Translations under genes and position numbers: made by a program
Assembly: GCA_024509875.1 (NCBI GenBank)
Contig: JAMPIV010000582.1
Location: 333,501-397,500, forward strand
Direction: 5' to 3'
Origin: Oreohelix idahoensis
Taxonomy: Eukaryota; Mollusca; Gastropoda; Stylommatophora; Oreohelicidae
Length of the DNA stretch: 64,000 nt
The notes under the pieces: generated by a model
Seen by the model: only the letters and a program-made list of their open reading frames with translations
Databases searched by the model: none
Told to the model about the DNA's origin: nothing
In this document: positions 33,127 to 44,719 of the stretch, in pieces
Position numbering within the stretch: the stretch's first letter is position 1
How the letters are laid out: the number at the start of each line of letters is the position of its first letter

Positions 33127-33963
33127 ACACAAAGAAAGTGTATAGCAACCAAGTATATTGATCAAAAATTCCCAGCAAAGCTTTGGACACATGCATATAC
33201 TGATGGTTCAGCAAAAAATGCCGGCATCCTCATAAAATTAAAGAATAGAATCCACTCTATGGCAATTGCCACTGGCAAATACTGCAATAACTTTAGTGCT
33301 GAAGCAGAAGCCCTGAAACAGGCAGCTGAAATTCTTATTGAATGCAAAGCACAGGCGGAAAAACAGATAGTAATCTTTACAGATGCCCTCTCAGTAATAA
33401 CAGCGCTGAAGAGCCACCATGCTAAAGGATTGAAAGATCTGATAATCTCCCTTGAAAGACTGGCCAAATGCTTTAACAAGTGCACAATCCAGTGGATACC
33501 AGCCCATTGTAACATACCAGGAAATGAGGAGGCAGACAAACTTGCTAAGGAAGGAGGTGCCTTACAACAAAATGATATAGAGACAACTTACGCAATGGCA
33601 AAGACTACTATAAAGGCTACATTCAAGTCCAAATGGGAAAAAGAGCACCCGGGCCATTTGAAAAATGACGCATATCATCAACTATCCAGGAAAGAACAGG
33701 TCATCATTTTTCGGCTACGGACTGGAAACAACAGATTGAGATACCATCTATACCAAAAATACAAAATTGGTGCAACAGATCTCTGCACCTGCGGTACCAG
33801 CCCGATGACAGTCGAACACTTGCTGCAGTACTGCCCAACCTATAGTAATGAACGGAGTAGCATATGGCAACAATCTACTTCTGTCAACGAAAAACTGTTT
33901 GGAGATGTAGGAAACCTTGAGTTGACTACTGCCTTTATTAGAGTCATAAATGGGGAAGTTTGA
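33127..33963 (+). CDS. RNase H domain and C-terminal Cys/His tail of the jockey-like element
   Basis: The frame is open from 33127, upstream of the first ATG at 33259. It keeps the RNase H residues in order: Asp in AYTDGSAKN (33202-33204), Glu in SAEAEALKQAAE, Asp in IFTDALSVI, then WIPAHCNIPGNEEADKLAKE with the final Asp. It would degrade the RNA strand of the RNA-DNA hybrid made during reverse transcription. The tail has CTCGTSPMTVEHLLQYCP, a zinc-binding-like motif found at the end of many jockey-group ORF2 proteins. This is the best preserved protein segment of the element, but its RT portion is broken, so an independent product is unlikely. Confidence 0.85.
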   Translation, partial: TQRKCIATKYIDQKFPAKLWTHAYTDGSAKNAGILIKLKNRIHSMAIATGKYCNNFSAEAEALKQAAEILIECKAQAEKQIVIFTDALSVITALKSHHAKGLKDLIISLERLAKCFNKCTIQWIPAHCNIPGNEEADKLAKEGGALQQNDIETTYAMAKTTIKATFKSKWEKEHPGHLKNDAYHQLSRKEQVIIFRLRTGNNRLRYHLYQKYKIGATDLCTCGTSPMTVEHLLQYCPTYSNERSSIWQQSTSVNEKLFGDVGNLELTTAFIRVINGEV

Positions 33964-35508
33964 AGGCGAATGAGTGTCGTAATTTTTGATGAGATAGGTC
34001 TGAGAAATTTATGGTCCCGTCCGAGCAGAGGTGATAGTGATAACTCTGTGAGAATAAGGGTAAGAAATAGATTGCTGTTTCACGAGGGTGATAGGGCAAG
34101 AGGAAGGACAGTCTCTGAATCGAGCAGTTGCTCTAATCCAGCCCATCTTACGACATTATTTTAACTGCAGACGCACTTACTCTCCTTGCTAAACAATTTT
34201 TTTACAAGTTACCCTACACTCATGTACACACACCAATTTGGTGACACAAATGCACAAACGTGAATACAACCTACGTATAACATATAATGGGACAATGGGG
34301 TTGACCAACACGGTAAGTAAAGGTTTATTATGTTTATTATCACTAAACAAAAAGCACAACATCAATCATGTTGCCTTTATAAAGCATAGTTACAGACAAG
34401 GTGGAAAAAAATAGTATCTCAATAGGCCCTCCCCTCTTGTAGAAAACAACCCAAAGAAAATTACTATCAGAGGTAATTAACCCAAAGAGAGATCAATTTT
34501 AACGATGGGATATGCAATAATCAGTAAGGGGTACAGGAACAGGTTCTTAATTTTTTAATCTATCCCATGACTAAGCAGATTAGGGAGGGAAAGAAAAAAC
34601 ACAGAAAAAGAAATTAAGTATACTGATGTTAGCAAGAAAAAAGAAAATTAAGGTTATCTAATTTCGTTCATTCAATACACGCTTACAGTGGCCACTTTCA
34701 TCTGCACTTACCAATCATTGAAGCAGGCATTCCATGGAATAAAAAAACTCTAGTAAGTACTAAAAACAATCAGAGTCTTTTGCTTTGTCTATTTCAGCCC
34801 CAGACTGACGGGGTTTGCTGTCGGCTATTTTTCCGTAGTCGCTGACATCGAGGCGTTACTTTCTTTTTGTTCCAGGATATTCCTCTTTTCACTGCAGTTA
34901 ATGTTTGGGGTAAGGGTTCTATGGGGTGGCACTGTCCTCAGAATTGAAAATATATACGACTCGTATATATAAAGATATATTGGTCCGGTGGGGTCTCGCC
35001 GCTGGTAGCTAAGACACTCTATAGCGTGATGAAAAAAGAACTTAAGGAAAATGATACTCCTCGGCAGTTCAAGGAAGTGATGGCCGAGTATGACCAGTCA
35101 GTTTTCTTTGGGGGGTGGGGGGAGGGGGTAATCCAGTAGGAAAACGTTTACTGTAATGTGTAAAAAATAGTGATATAAATTCTGCAACAGCAGATCAGTA
35201 ATATTTATGGAATGGCTTCTGGCAATTGTTCTTCTCCAGTTATACTTTAAAATGGCTTATTGTTAAAGTTCTTGGTTTTACTACTCTCATGGATGGAGAG
35301 GTGGACCACATAGGCGTCACAACACGAAGATTTAACCACCATAATCGCTGGATGGTGTAAGAACCAAAGTCAGTAAGACCATAAGAAACGCTAGGACGCA
35401 AGGTATGACCAGCCTATATGTAGAAAATAGATAAACATGTAATCATAATATAAATCATATCCTGACACGCGTTAATTTTTAGGTAAGACTATTTTAACCA
35501 CTCCGGTA

Positions 35509-35604
<96 letters not shown>

Positions 35605-36994
35605 TATATATATATATATATTTAAAAAAAAAACCGCGAGTGTCTAGTTTATATTACCGATTTAAAACACGAGATATGAACGCTAGTCGTTTAGAAAATT
35701 ACACACGTATGAATAGAATTAAATTGCGTTACATCAATTATCAATCTCCTAGCGGCTTATATATTATTTGAAGCATCTCTCACTGGGGACATAGCAAGTA
35801 ATTAAATTTACCTTTACCGCTGGAGAATTTTGCTACATGTTTATTCAATACGTTTCAATTAACACAAAAATCGCAGTGAAATATAATGAAACTTAAACAA
35901 TTAAATCACTTTGATGCTAATAACTATATATTTACCGCAGCACAAGAAACTGAAATAAATCTCCACGTATTTCTATAGGAAATCCATATAAATAAGACTC
36001 CAAAAATGCGTGCTAGACTATTCAAGAAATCCTGATAGGAAACTGACAACTGAGTTTGATGAGCATGACTATATATATATAAAATGGCGGATTTTTCCCT
36101 CCCCTATGAGGAAATTCACACCTCTCGTAGATTCTTCGTTCAATTCCTGAATCAAAGTAAAAAATCACACCAAAGCCTACCGTAGATTCGTTTCCCTAGC
36201 GTGCGAGCGTTTAGGTTCGTTTCCATAGGTGAGCAAATTTGCGTCTCGTGGAGCACGATCAAAGGGCTTGCAGTCGGTGAGTGGTTAACCCCCCTTGATA
36301 CTGCAATTAACGAACCGTTCTCTCTTTAGAAACTACAAAACCCATGGCCTCGCCCTCCCCGTGTTTCAGGGATCAAGCGCTGACGCGATGGCGTAATCTG
36401 ACAGCAGGTAAACGTCCTTTTTTTTAAAGAGAAGACAGTTAATTATGAATAGTTGAATTATTAGTGCTTGACACAAAGACAGGAGGCGTGGCTAAACTAA
36501 GAATCGGACAGTTGGCAATAGAGAGACCTGGCTTCCACGTGTTTAATTGTGCATGCTTAATTAGCCAGCGAGGGAAATCCACGTTCGATCGTTGCTTGAA
36601 CCAAAATAGTGAGGGGCCCCGATAAGAATACAGTGGATCGATCAGGGTTGCCTCAATTTTCATGTCACAACGAGGAAGAAGAAGAAGAAGAATTTGCCAA
36701 TGCTTTTTTATTTATTATTCTATCAATACAAAATTTAAACAGAATACTTATCATTATGTATTAATACTTTAATTAGATTGGATGTTTGATACCTTAAGTA
36801 AATCCTGAGATATACAACATTAAAGTTTGTACCTAATAATAGTAACCATTTTTTTTTTTAAATTTTACATTATTTGCAATAAATGAAAATTTTTATAAGA
36901 TATAAAAAATTGGATCTGACAAAAGTTTTATTATCCTATGGAAAGTATTTTTTGTTGTTGCGAATTCTTATATTAAAAAGATAAAGGATCCCGT
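33964..36994. other. Unrecognised AT-rich interval with a microsatellite
   Basis: No coding motif was found. At 33975-34155 the ends TGTCGTAA and TTACGACA are inverted copies, but no flanking duplication was seen. GAAGAAGAAG lies at 36674-36690 and might be the tail of a lost LINE. Confidence 0.4.
35515..35622. repeat. (TA)n microsatellite
   Basis: About 100 bases of TA with two ATTA interruptions; self-complementary. Confidence 0.95.
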
Positions 36995-37318
36995 TACATG
37001 CCCATTGAGGCATATTGGTATTATGGGGTTAGGCAAAAAGTTTCTCGACCATCGGCACACTAGGAGTAATATGGTCGGCACACTAGGATTAATATGGTCA
37101 GCACACTTGGAGTAATATGGTCGGCACACTAGGAGTAATATGGTCAGCATCACGCCGGCTGCCTTAACCTTTCCAGAGTTGCTGTGGTACCCAAATTCAT
37201 GAGGCTGGGTTGACCCCGAAGCCGTTTGCGGTGTAAATAATACCACCTCAATTGGACATCGAACTATGGTCCGCCGAGCTAGGAAGCCAATACCCTAACC
37301 CCTGTGCTACCGCGGCTC
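36995..37318 (-). repeat. SINE-B copy with internal 23-bp amplification
   Basis: The minus strand starts gagccgcggtagcacagggg (A-box-like) with a B-box-like AGTTCGATGTCC. The body words shared by all copies follow (ccgcaaacggct, gtgatgctgacc, cgttacatgccc in the plus sense). Within the body, a 23-24 bp unit (cggcacactaggagtaatat plus ggt) is present four times at 37055-37145, where other copies have one. Confidence 0.85.
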
Positions 37319-37824
37319 TAAATCTGATATTGATTGACGAAAAAATATGCAAGTTATATGAACATTAGTAACATAAAACAAAGTTCTGAGCAAATCTTGA
37401 TTTCCTTCATGGGAAAAGTATAATTTGGGACGAAAATCCTTTTTACGAAATCAAAATATACCTACTTAGAATGTGTTCGGACAAATGATTTTTACAGATT
37501 TAGATTCAGTGGAATATATATATTATCCGAATATTGACAAATCTCAAATTTCATTGTTGTGCTGTTTTGGCTTAACATGCACTGTAGCATATACACGCAT
37601 TCAATTGCTACAGTGAAAATTGCGTAGAGTGGTTTTAGTTTAGTATGACCTGATAAACGGAAATACTCCAACAGAGGTAACAATGAGGGAGAGTGGTTTG
37701 ATGAAGGCCTATGCTCCTTGGGAAGCTAAAGGGTATTGATGCTTGTTTTACACATCCAGAAACATTTGGTTAGCTTTGTAAAAATCAAACCCGAGTTAAG
37801 GAAACCGATGTAAGGAAAGGATAA
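37319..37824. other. No feature recognised
   Basis: AT-rich sequence between two SINE-B copies. Confidence 0.4.
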
Positions 37825-38068
37825 TCAGGCATATTGGGAATATGGTGTTAGGCCCATATTTTCTTGACCATCGGCATACAAGGGGTGATGTGCTGGGCAT
37901 CACGCCGGCTGCTTTAACCTTCCTAGAGTTAGTCTGATACCCAATTCATGAGGATGGGTCGACCCAGGAGCCGTTTGCGGTCTTAAAAAATCCCACTTCA
38001 ACTGAGGATCGAACCATGGACTACCGAGCTAGAAAGCCAGTGCACTAGCCACTGCGCTACCGCAGCTC
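37825..38068 (-). repeat. SINE-B copy
   Basis: The minus strand has ggagctgcggtagcgcagtg (A-box-like) and GGTTCGATCC (B box), followed by the body gaccgcaaacggct, cccatcctcatgaattgggt and accatattcccaatatgcc. Confidence 0.9.
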
Positions 38069-38169
38069 CAACAACTTAACTTAAGGTGCTACAACATCAA
38101 TCTGGGATTCAAAGTTTTTTTGGTTTTTTTTTTTGGGTGTTCCGATGGACATGACTGGGAATTGACGTG

Positions 38170-38400
38170 TGCTACATCTAGATTACTCGTGTCGGCTGCT
38201 CCCTTATGAGGCAAAGAAAGACTATGGCTACTAGTCTCTCAAGCATGTTGTTCGATGTTGTGCTTGAGGCTGGAAACCTCATCATGTAGAAAACAAATTG
38301 CTACAGAAACCATTTCTGGTAGGTGCAGCTTCCTGTAGTAAACCAGCTGCAGTGGTGGCGCCATGCTCCGTTAGAGCCGAAAAGGAAAATGATGAATGGT
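38170..38400 (+). repeat. SINE-A copy
   Basis: Shared words are gtgcttgaggctggaaacct, atcatgtagaaaacaaattg, ggtggcgccatgctccgtta, and a short gatgaat tail. A 101-codon frame from 38298 is incidental. Confidence 0.7.
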
Positions 38401-39149
38401 TTCAGAGAACTTATATTGAATTGTTTGTGCCATTTTACATGCACAATGCTGGGTTGTGCGGTCAATTTAGTTCAGCCAGAAAGTCTGCAGCACTTCATAA
38501 CATAAAGGTGTTCAAAAATTACACAGTTTTCTCATTTTTAAAGTATCACATCAAAAATTTCATTCACATTAATGATTTCACACCACACATTGTTCAAATG
38601 TAGTAACGTCTCATCAGAAACATTTTGCCATTAAAAATTAAAGATCACTTACATTTCTGAGCGTACTCCATTAGAAAGATTAGCACAACACATACATGCT
38701 TACTCCACACCCAAACAGACAAAAAGCAAATAAACGTGTCCTATTTTGGCCAAACATAACCACTGCAACGAAACAATTTTAAAATCACCACATTTTTAAC
38801 AACCTATCAACAGCGGTATTTCTAATTCATTTATGTCAACATAAAACGTATCTGTTTATTCCCAAAAGTCAACGCTGTTTTAACGTGTAACTGTTTATCA
38901 TACATCTATGAATGTTAAGTTTAAAAATGCAGCTATCTATGATTCATTGATTTTTAATGACTTCTGTTCATGATCAGCTATTCGTCATGTCATACGAGCT
39001 GTTCATTCATTTAAGCTGTCCTGAATGGTGTCATATATATTCACAGTGATGAATGCTCAAGGACCTCTGCCAAAGAAATTTGTGTGTGTGTCGTGTTATC
39101 GCTACTGATTTCCTAATGGTGTCATGACAGATAAAATAAATTTATATAT
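38401..39149. other. No feature recognised
   Basis: AT-rich sequence with no motif identified. Confidence 0.4.
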
Positions 39150-39425
39150 TCATTGAAGCCCCTTGCAGTTTCTGAGTGTTTCTGAAGAGACAATGAAGTA
39201 GAAGGACTATATCACGACCAGGCTTGCCGTACAAGGCGACAAATATGAAATAGTGCTTGCGGCTGGCAACCTTATCATGTAAAAACAAATTTCCACTGAA
39301 ACCACGTCTGCAGAAGCATGAGAATGCATTGTACAGGCTTTCTGCAAGGGTACTAGCTGCTAATTGTGAATTCATGCTCCGTATGGACTGCAAAGAATAA
39401 TGAAAATGATAAAGATGATGATATA
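39150..39425 (+). repeat. SINE-A copy
   Basis: It begins with gtttctgaagagacaatgaa and continues with gtacaaggcgac, gcttgcggctggcaacctta, catgctccgtatggactgca, and a GAT-type tail (aaagatgatgata). Confidence 0.75.
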
Positions 39426-39644
39426 TTCCTAAGATTAGCTATAGCAGATTCTAAATTTCTCATTCCTGTCTTCATGGAACATCATGGATGACTTTCTGTC
39501 TTGATATGTCAGTCTCCCTTACATTGCTGAGGCACTGCTGAGGTATATTGCTGAGACACTTCAGTCGACCATCCAGTATGATGATCTTCTCTCCCATTAA
39601 GCCTGATATAAAATATTAAATGTACTTATCTAATTGTCGTTTAG

Positions 39645-40085
39645 TTCCCTGGGGTCTCTGAAGATGACACGTAAAGAATAGGCCTACTGGTACCTCAAGA
39701 AATGTTGTAAGAGGGAACTTTTATGAGGTTGTACAAACTGGTGGCAACCTCATCGTGTAAAACAAATCGGTACGGACGCTACTGCTGCAAGAGTTCATGA
39801 ATGCACAAATGCTTTTGTGACGGTATTGCCTCCCCTGCTTTGCAGTAGTGGTCCAACAGTGGCCAAAACTCAAGAGATGTTGTTAGAGGGAACTTTTATG
39901 AGGTTGTACAAACTGGTGGCAACCTCATCCTGTAAAACAAATCGGTACGGACGCTACTGCTGCAAGAGTTCATGAATGCACAAATGCTTTGGTGTATGCT
40001 GTCTATGACCCACCTACATTTGTGTCGTATGTTCAATGAGAATTGAAAAAGTAAATAATCATGATGATTTTAATGATGATTATGT
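39645..40085 (+). repeat. SINE-A copy with 174-bp internal tandem duplication
   Basis: It opens with ccctggggtctctgaagatg. The segment from ctcaaga at 39694 repeats at 39868 with a period of 174 and only a few differences, covering most of the SINE body. The copy ends in a GATGAT-type tail at 40055-40085. Confidence 0.8.
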
Positions 40086-41059
40086 TATACCTGACTGAGT
40101 TTACTAGTTTTAAGTAGTTAACGTTAAACACGTGCATTGGTATCAACCAGGGGCAGACTTAACGTCATGTACTCGGGCAGTGCCAGAGAGCCCAATGAAG
40201 TAAGAGGCCCACTGTCCTTTAACCTCCATCTAGCTTAATTAATTAGTGATTCGGGTGGTTTGGAGCAAATGACACTTATTGCCCAGTTGCCCTAATCCCT
40301 GTCAGTCAGTCACTGGTACCAACACATTACCTGAACATTATTATTTAAAAATGTGCTACGAATATGTAAGAACTCAACAATCTGAACTACGTACGTGTTA
40401 CACAGAATTGTTCCCACGCAATCACATATACATATTAATGTCACGTCAGAAATGAACACTTCCAGGTTTTGAAAGAAATGGTGATATGTTGAAAAGAAGT
40501 TCGTAACCGAGCTGCCCCTGAACAAAATGAAGCACAGCTAGCGTGAATACAGTAACAAAAATAGGTTATGCGATCAGTCAGGCAGACGAGGTACGATATC
40601 TTTCATACAAAGCCTCATGATCGTCTTACTACTCCAGACATACTTTCTCCCCAACACGACACACAATTTTATTCAATAGCATTGTGTGCACAGGACCAGT
40701 TGGAATATAACTTTTTTTTTTTTTTTTTTTTTTTATCGAATGATTAGGTTGTTTTCTCTAAATTTTATCAAATTAACTTTCATTATCTTTTAGTGACCAC
40801 TTTAGACAAATTTAAAATAAATAAATAAAACTTGCATTAATTTTTTTTATTCTTTCTTAATTTTATATGACCAGTTTGAATCTTGATCTGTCGAAGAAAA
40901 CTACAGTAGAAATACATTTCATTTGTATACGGGGTCCAAAGTGCTGTCATAGCCGTGAGTGGAGTTGATGATGAGCTCTCAACTTCGTTTAAATACTCCT
41001 AAGGCAGGCGTAATACATAGCATCTGATAGTAAAGTCTAGCTCCTGGCCTTCACTTGAC
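40086..41059. other. No clear feature; T run at 40712-40734
   Basis: The interval holds a 23-base T run. A minus-strand stretch at about 40940-41065 distantly resembles the SINE-C body (gctagactttact). Nothing coding was recognised. Confidence 0.35.
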
Positions 41060-41870
41060 GGCCCTGTTTATATTAACAGGAGAAGGGGCGAAGCGAGTCT
41101 CTGGGGCTCTAAAACCAGAATGCTCACGGTACATGAAGCTCATAAGTTTTGGATGGCAGTTCACCTAGGAGAAGGAACGTCTGATTTCAAACCACGTCTT
41201 GCTTGGGAGAGTGAAGGTCTAAGGAATGCGACCCGACCGAAATGGTTGATGAAACTGGATGCACTGGGCTACAGGCTTAACGGAACAATGCGGCGTACTT
41301 CGCTTTATGATTGCGTCATGCATTAAGCAGAGTGGTGCTCATCCCGTGGAGTCCCGCAAGGTGGTGAGAGTGCCCTCGCCCCGCCTCGAAGGGTTCTAAC
41401 AAATGCTTCTGGCGATCACCTTCCCCTCACTGTGGAATCAAGGTACAGAGAGAAAGGGCAAGAGCTATTGACCAAACACCAAGAACACCCAACATTCTGC
41501 AGTGGAATCCAGATTGAGTTCTCAACAAAAACGTTCTCCTGAAAAAAAACGCCTTTATGAAGACCAAATCGATGTGGCTTGCATCCAAGAGATACACCTC
41601 AACAGCAACCATACATTTACAGTCACAGGATACTAGACTTTCGAGAAAGACACATAGGAGGTGTACTTATACTAACGCGGAATGCAATACCTAGTGGCAA
41701 GGTGTCTGCGAGCTCCAACGATCAATCAGAAATCAGAGAGGTTGATATAAAAACAAAAGACTTGAACATACGTATATACATTCTGTATGGTCCAGCTAAC
41801 AAAGACCAATCATGTCATGTATGGAAATAAAGAGCTCGAACTGCATAGTGGTCGGAGATTTAAATAGTGA
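41060..41870 (+). pseudogene. Jockey-like LINE 5' region with endonuclease start
   Basis: From about 41480 to 41870 successive frames read the N-terminal half of an apurinic-type endonuclease. First comes YEDQIDVACIQEIHLNSNH, with the catalytic Glu in the QE pair. Then FTVTGY, GGVLILTRNAIPSG and RIYILYGPANKDQS follow. The sequence ends at VVGDLNS near 41867, where the conserved Asp and Asn lie. Stops break it at several points and the rest is missing. The leader 41060-41440, with a 68-codon frame (41120-41326), may be the element's 5' region. The wording resembles jockey-group ORF2, so it may belong to the same family as 32110-33963. Confidence 0.7.
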
Positions 41871-42179
41871 ATAAAAATGATGTCCATTTCATTTGAATAC
41901 AAATTGTGTTTTATCTCTGGTGTCTCTTTTCAACTGACCTACACAGATAACAAATAGAATATAGTCACTAAATTCATCAACAACATCACGGTCAATCCTT
42001 TAGTTCCCTGTTGTGCATACGGCTACAGTTGTTGTTCGGTTCCGTTTTCTTGTTCCTGTCACATTACTTACCCATGGCCACAAAGTTCCTGCTGCGTTTG
42101 TTTCCTCTTCTAACAGGCTACAGGTTCTCTTTGTCTCCCCTCATTCCTTTTCCCCTGTGACTTCTACTCAGATGTATGA

Positions 42180-42400
42180 TTCATCATTAACATCAGCATC
42201 ATATTTTTAGCTACTTATGGAGCATTGAGTCACCATGTTGCTAGTCCGCATGATCGTCTTGTAATGGTGGTTTCTGAAGCACTTTTGTTTTAACGTAGAT
42301 GCACAACCTCATTTAACTAACAAAGGACGGCGTGCCTTAGGCTGCAGTAGTCCCATTATTTCTTTGTTTCATAAGGGACCCCCGTGAAATACACGGGGGC
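42180..42400 (-). repeat. SINE-A copy
   Basis: On the minus strand, from 5' to 3', it has a 5' end seen here as gggacccccgtg, the aggttgtgcatc word, ggtttctgaagc in the plus sense, and a GAT-like tail seen as cagcatcat. A small hairpin (CCCCCGTG ... CACGGGGG) lies at 42376-42397. Confidence 0.6.
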
Positions 42401-42544
42401 CAAACTCATGATTAGATCATGTTAATTGTTTTCTTATTGTATTAGTATACATCTCCACTTTCTGTTTTCAGTCTTTGGCTGTACTGGTTCATGGTTCCCC
42501 TCCATAGGTCTGCTTTTATTAATACATACATATACATGGCTTTA

Positions 42545-42629
42545 CAAAGGATTCGCTTGCAGGTCCATGGTTCGATCCCCAGTTTTGGTGTGAATTTTTA
42601 GATCGCAAACGGATCCGGTGTCTACCCAG
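42545..42629 (+). repeat. SINE-B fragment cut off by an LTR-like end
   Basis: It contains a B box (GGTTCGATCC) and the next body words (gatcgcaaacggatccgg, tctacccag). It stops exactly where TGTGGTGG of the next repeat begins. The rest of the SINE was not found on the far side. Confidence 0.6.
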
Positions 42630-42667
42630 TGTGGTGGATTTGATGTTAAGAAATGTTGTTATGTACT

Positions 42668-44719
42668 CAGAGCCGGATTAACGTAGTAGCACAAGTAGCA
42701 TATGCTACGGGCCCCGCGCTTTTAGGGGCCCTGCGCCAATAAATACGTACATAATTTTTTGGTCATCTTCTAATACGAGCGTTGATGGGAAGGAGCGAAG
42801 CTCCTGACCGGGTTGGAAAGAAAGTCCACTGACCCCCCAGCATCGCAATGACATATCATTGGGCCAAAAGAGCTGGAAAGCTCGAGTGCCGCTGGTTAGA
42901 GAGAAGAAAAAAAATACGAGCGTTAAACCAATGATCTTGTGATTTATGCCATCTTTAGTGCCTTTTCATTTGGTGTCACGAAATTGTGAGAGAAAGAGCA
43001 TAAGAGGGTGACTTAGTGTGACTCTTCATTATTTTAATCTTAACTGTTTGCGGACGGAAGCCATTTAAGTGGCGTTGAAAATTTGGTCACGTTTGGACGG
43101 AAGCCACTTTTTTGGCTCTAGGCGACTGCCCCTCTAATTTTGTTTCGTTCTTTGTGAAATGAATTTGCATTAACAATAAAAACTCGAATTTAGGAAACGG
43201 AAACTTCCTGTTTTAATTGAGGTATACGGCGTGCTCGCACTCTCTTTCGATCTTGATTAAAATTTCTTGATTTGTAAGGTTAGAAAACTCAAAAAATGAG
43301 CAGTAGACACAGAGATATTGGACGTAATTATGCTTCTGGAAGTGAAAAACGTAAAGCGAAGGAAGAAAAAGAAAGAAGAGATCAACTTGTGGTATCAAAA
43401 ACACGTAAGCTGACAGAATATCTTGATGTTCACGGTGGTGGTACTCTAACCGCTGAAACTGGAAGTACAGGAACAACTAGTACTAGTGCAGGCTGTGCAG
43501 CAGAAAACATACAGCAAAACCCAGTATACACTGAGTCTGAATGTGAAAGAATAAGTGAAACGAAGAAGTACTCTAATGATATTGGTGACTGGCCGAACAA
43601 TATAGATGACTGTGAGCGTGAATATTGCATATCCAAGGGAAGTGAAAAATGTCAACATGTTGATAGTGCCTTCTCTTCATCCGTGCGATTGTATGACACT
43701 GAAAAGAAAACTCGATACTGTCAGAAGTCTTATTTTACACATATTCATAAACTTACAAACAAGCAACATGCAAGAAAATGGTTATGCTATTCAGAAAGTA
43801 AAGGGCGCCTATTCTGTTTCCCATGCAAGCTTATGAGTTCAGAATGTTCATCAAAGTTTACTGTGGAAGGGTTTAAAGACTGGAAAAATGCAAGCAATCT
43901 ATTGCGTCGACATGAAGAAAGCTCCTCACATAGACAAGCTTTAATTTCACTGCTGATGCGTAAAAACAAAGGTGAACGTGTCGATTCCCATCTTGTGAAA
44001 CAAATGGACATTCAAGAAAAGTATTGGCACAAACTTCTAGAGCGAATAATTGAAGTTGTGAAGTTTTTAGCAGAACGAGGCCTTTCATTTCGTGGCAGTG
44101 ATGAAATTGTTGGGTACCCGTATAACGGGAAATACTTATGGTTGTTAGAATTACTGGCCAAGTTTGACCCTTTTCTGGCAGAGCATATAAGTACTCATGC
44201 AAACAAAGGATTTGGACATATATCATATCTATCTAAAACAACGTGTGAGAAATTCATCAATCTGATTGGATCCAGCATACAGGATCACATTCTCTGTGAA
44301 GTGAAGAAATACAAGTATTATTCCGTTTCATTGGATTCTACTCCAGATATATCTAATATGGACCAGCTGACTTTGACTCTGCGCTATGTTTTGCCATCTG
44401 GACCAGTTGAAAGATTTGTGACATTTTTGGATATGGAAGGTCATAGTGCTGAACAGCTTACTAAAAGTCTGCTTAATTTTTTAAAGGCAAATGACATTGA
44501 TATTAAAGACTGCCGTGGTCAAAGTTATGACAACGCCAGCAACATGAGTGGCAAGTTTATAGGAATACAAGCACGAATTAATTGATAATGATAATTACTA
44601 TGCAAATTAAAAATGTATGTGTTCAAATATGTTTGTGTTGTTTTATTGTTTTTTTTTTAAATATAGAGCCCCTTTCTTAACATATGCTACAGGCCCCGCA
44701 CTAGCTTAATCCGGCCCTG
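42668..44719 (+). mobile_element. hAT transposon with terminal repeats and 8-bp target duplication
   Basis: The ends are CAGAGCCGGATTAACGTAGT on the left and, on the opposite strand, CAGGGCCGGATTAAGCTAGT on the right. Subterminal similarity (gcatatgctac near both ends) continues beyond them. TATGTACT flanks it exactly at 42660-42667 and 44720-44727. CAG-starting inverted ends with an 8-bp duplication define hAT elements. It carries one truncated transposase frame. It inserted into a pre-existing LTR-like repeat, whose two halves rejoin across it. Confidence 0.95.
43296..44585 (+). CDS. hAT transposase, ZMYM1-like, C-terminally truncated
   Basis: This 429-residue frame has a Lys/Glu-rich start. 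A TTF-type zinc finger follows (Cys174 and Cys177 in FCFPC, His206 and His212 in RRHEESSSH). The DUF4371-like first half of the hAT catalytic core comes next: SVSLDSTPDISNMDQL with Asp347, and GQSYDNASNMSG with Asp412. It stops just after GIQARIN. Proteins of this family normally run several hundred residues further and include the catalytic Glu with W..R and the C-terminal dimerisation domain, all absent here. Only about 130 bp separate the stop from the right end, so an internal deletion removed the 3' half. The zinc finger may still bind DNA, but transposition would need another copy. Confidence 0.9.
   Translation: MSSRHRDIGRNYASGSEKRKAKEEKERRDQLVVSKTRKLTEYLDVHGGGTLTAETGSTGTTSTSAGCAAENIQQNPVYTESECERISETKKYSNDIGDWPNNIDDCEREYCISKGSEKCQHVDSAFSSSVRLYDTEKKTRYCQKSYFTHIHKLTNKQHARKWLCYSESKGRLFCFPCKLMSSECSSKFTVEGFKDWKNASNLLRRHEESSSHRQALISLLMRKNKGERVDSHLVKQMDIQEKYWHKLLERIIEVVKFLAERGLSFRGSDEIVGYPYNGKYLWLLELLAKFDPFLAEHISTHANKGFGHISYLSKTTCEKFINLIGSSIQDHILCEVKKYKYYSVSLDSTPDISNMDQLTLTLRYVLPSGPVERFVTFLDMEGHSAEQLTKSLLNFLKANDIDIKDCRGQSYDNASNMSGKFIGIQARIN

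Noticed and set aside
33975..34155. Small element with TGTCGTAA ... TTACGACA ends
   Set aside because: The ends are inverted copies of 8 bp, but no target duplication and no second copy were seen, so chance is likely.
43213..44226. Minus-strand frames opposite the hAT transposase
   Set aside because: They are antisense to a frame with clear family motifs and carry none of their own.
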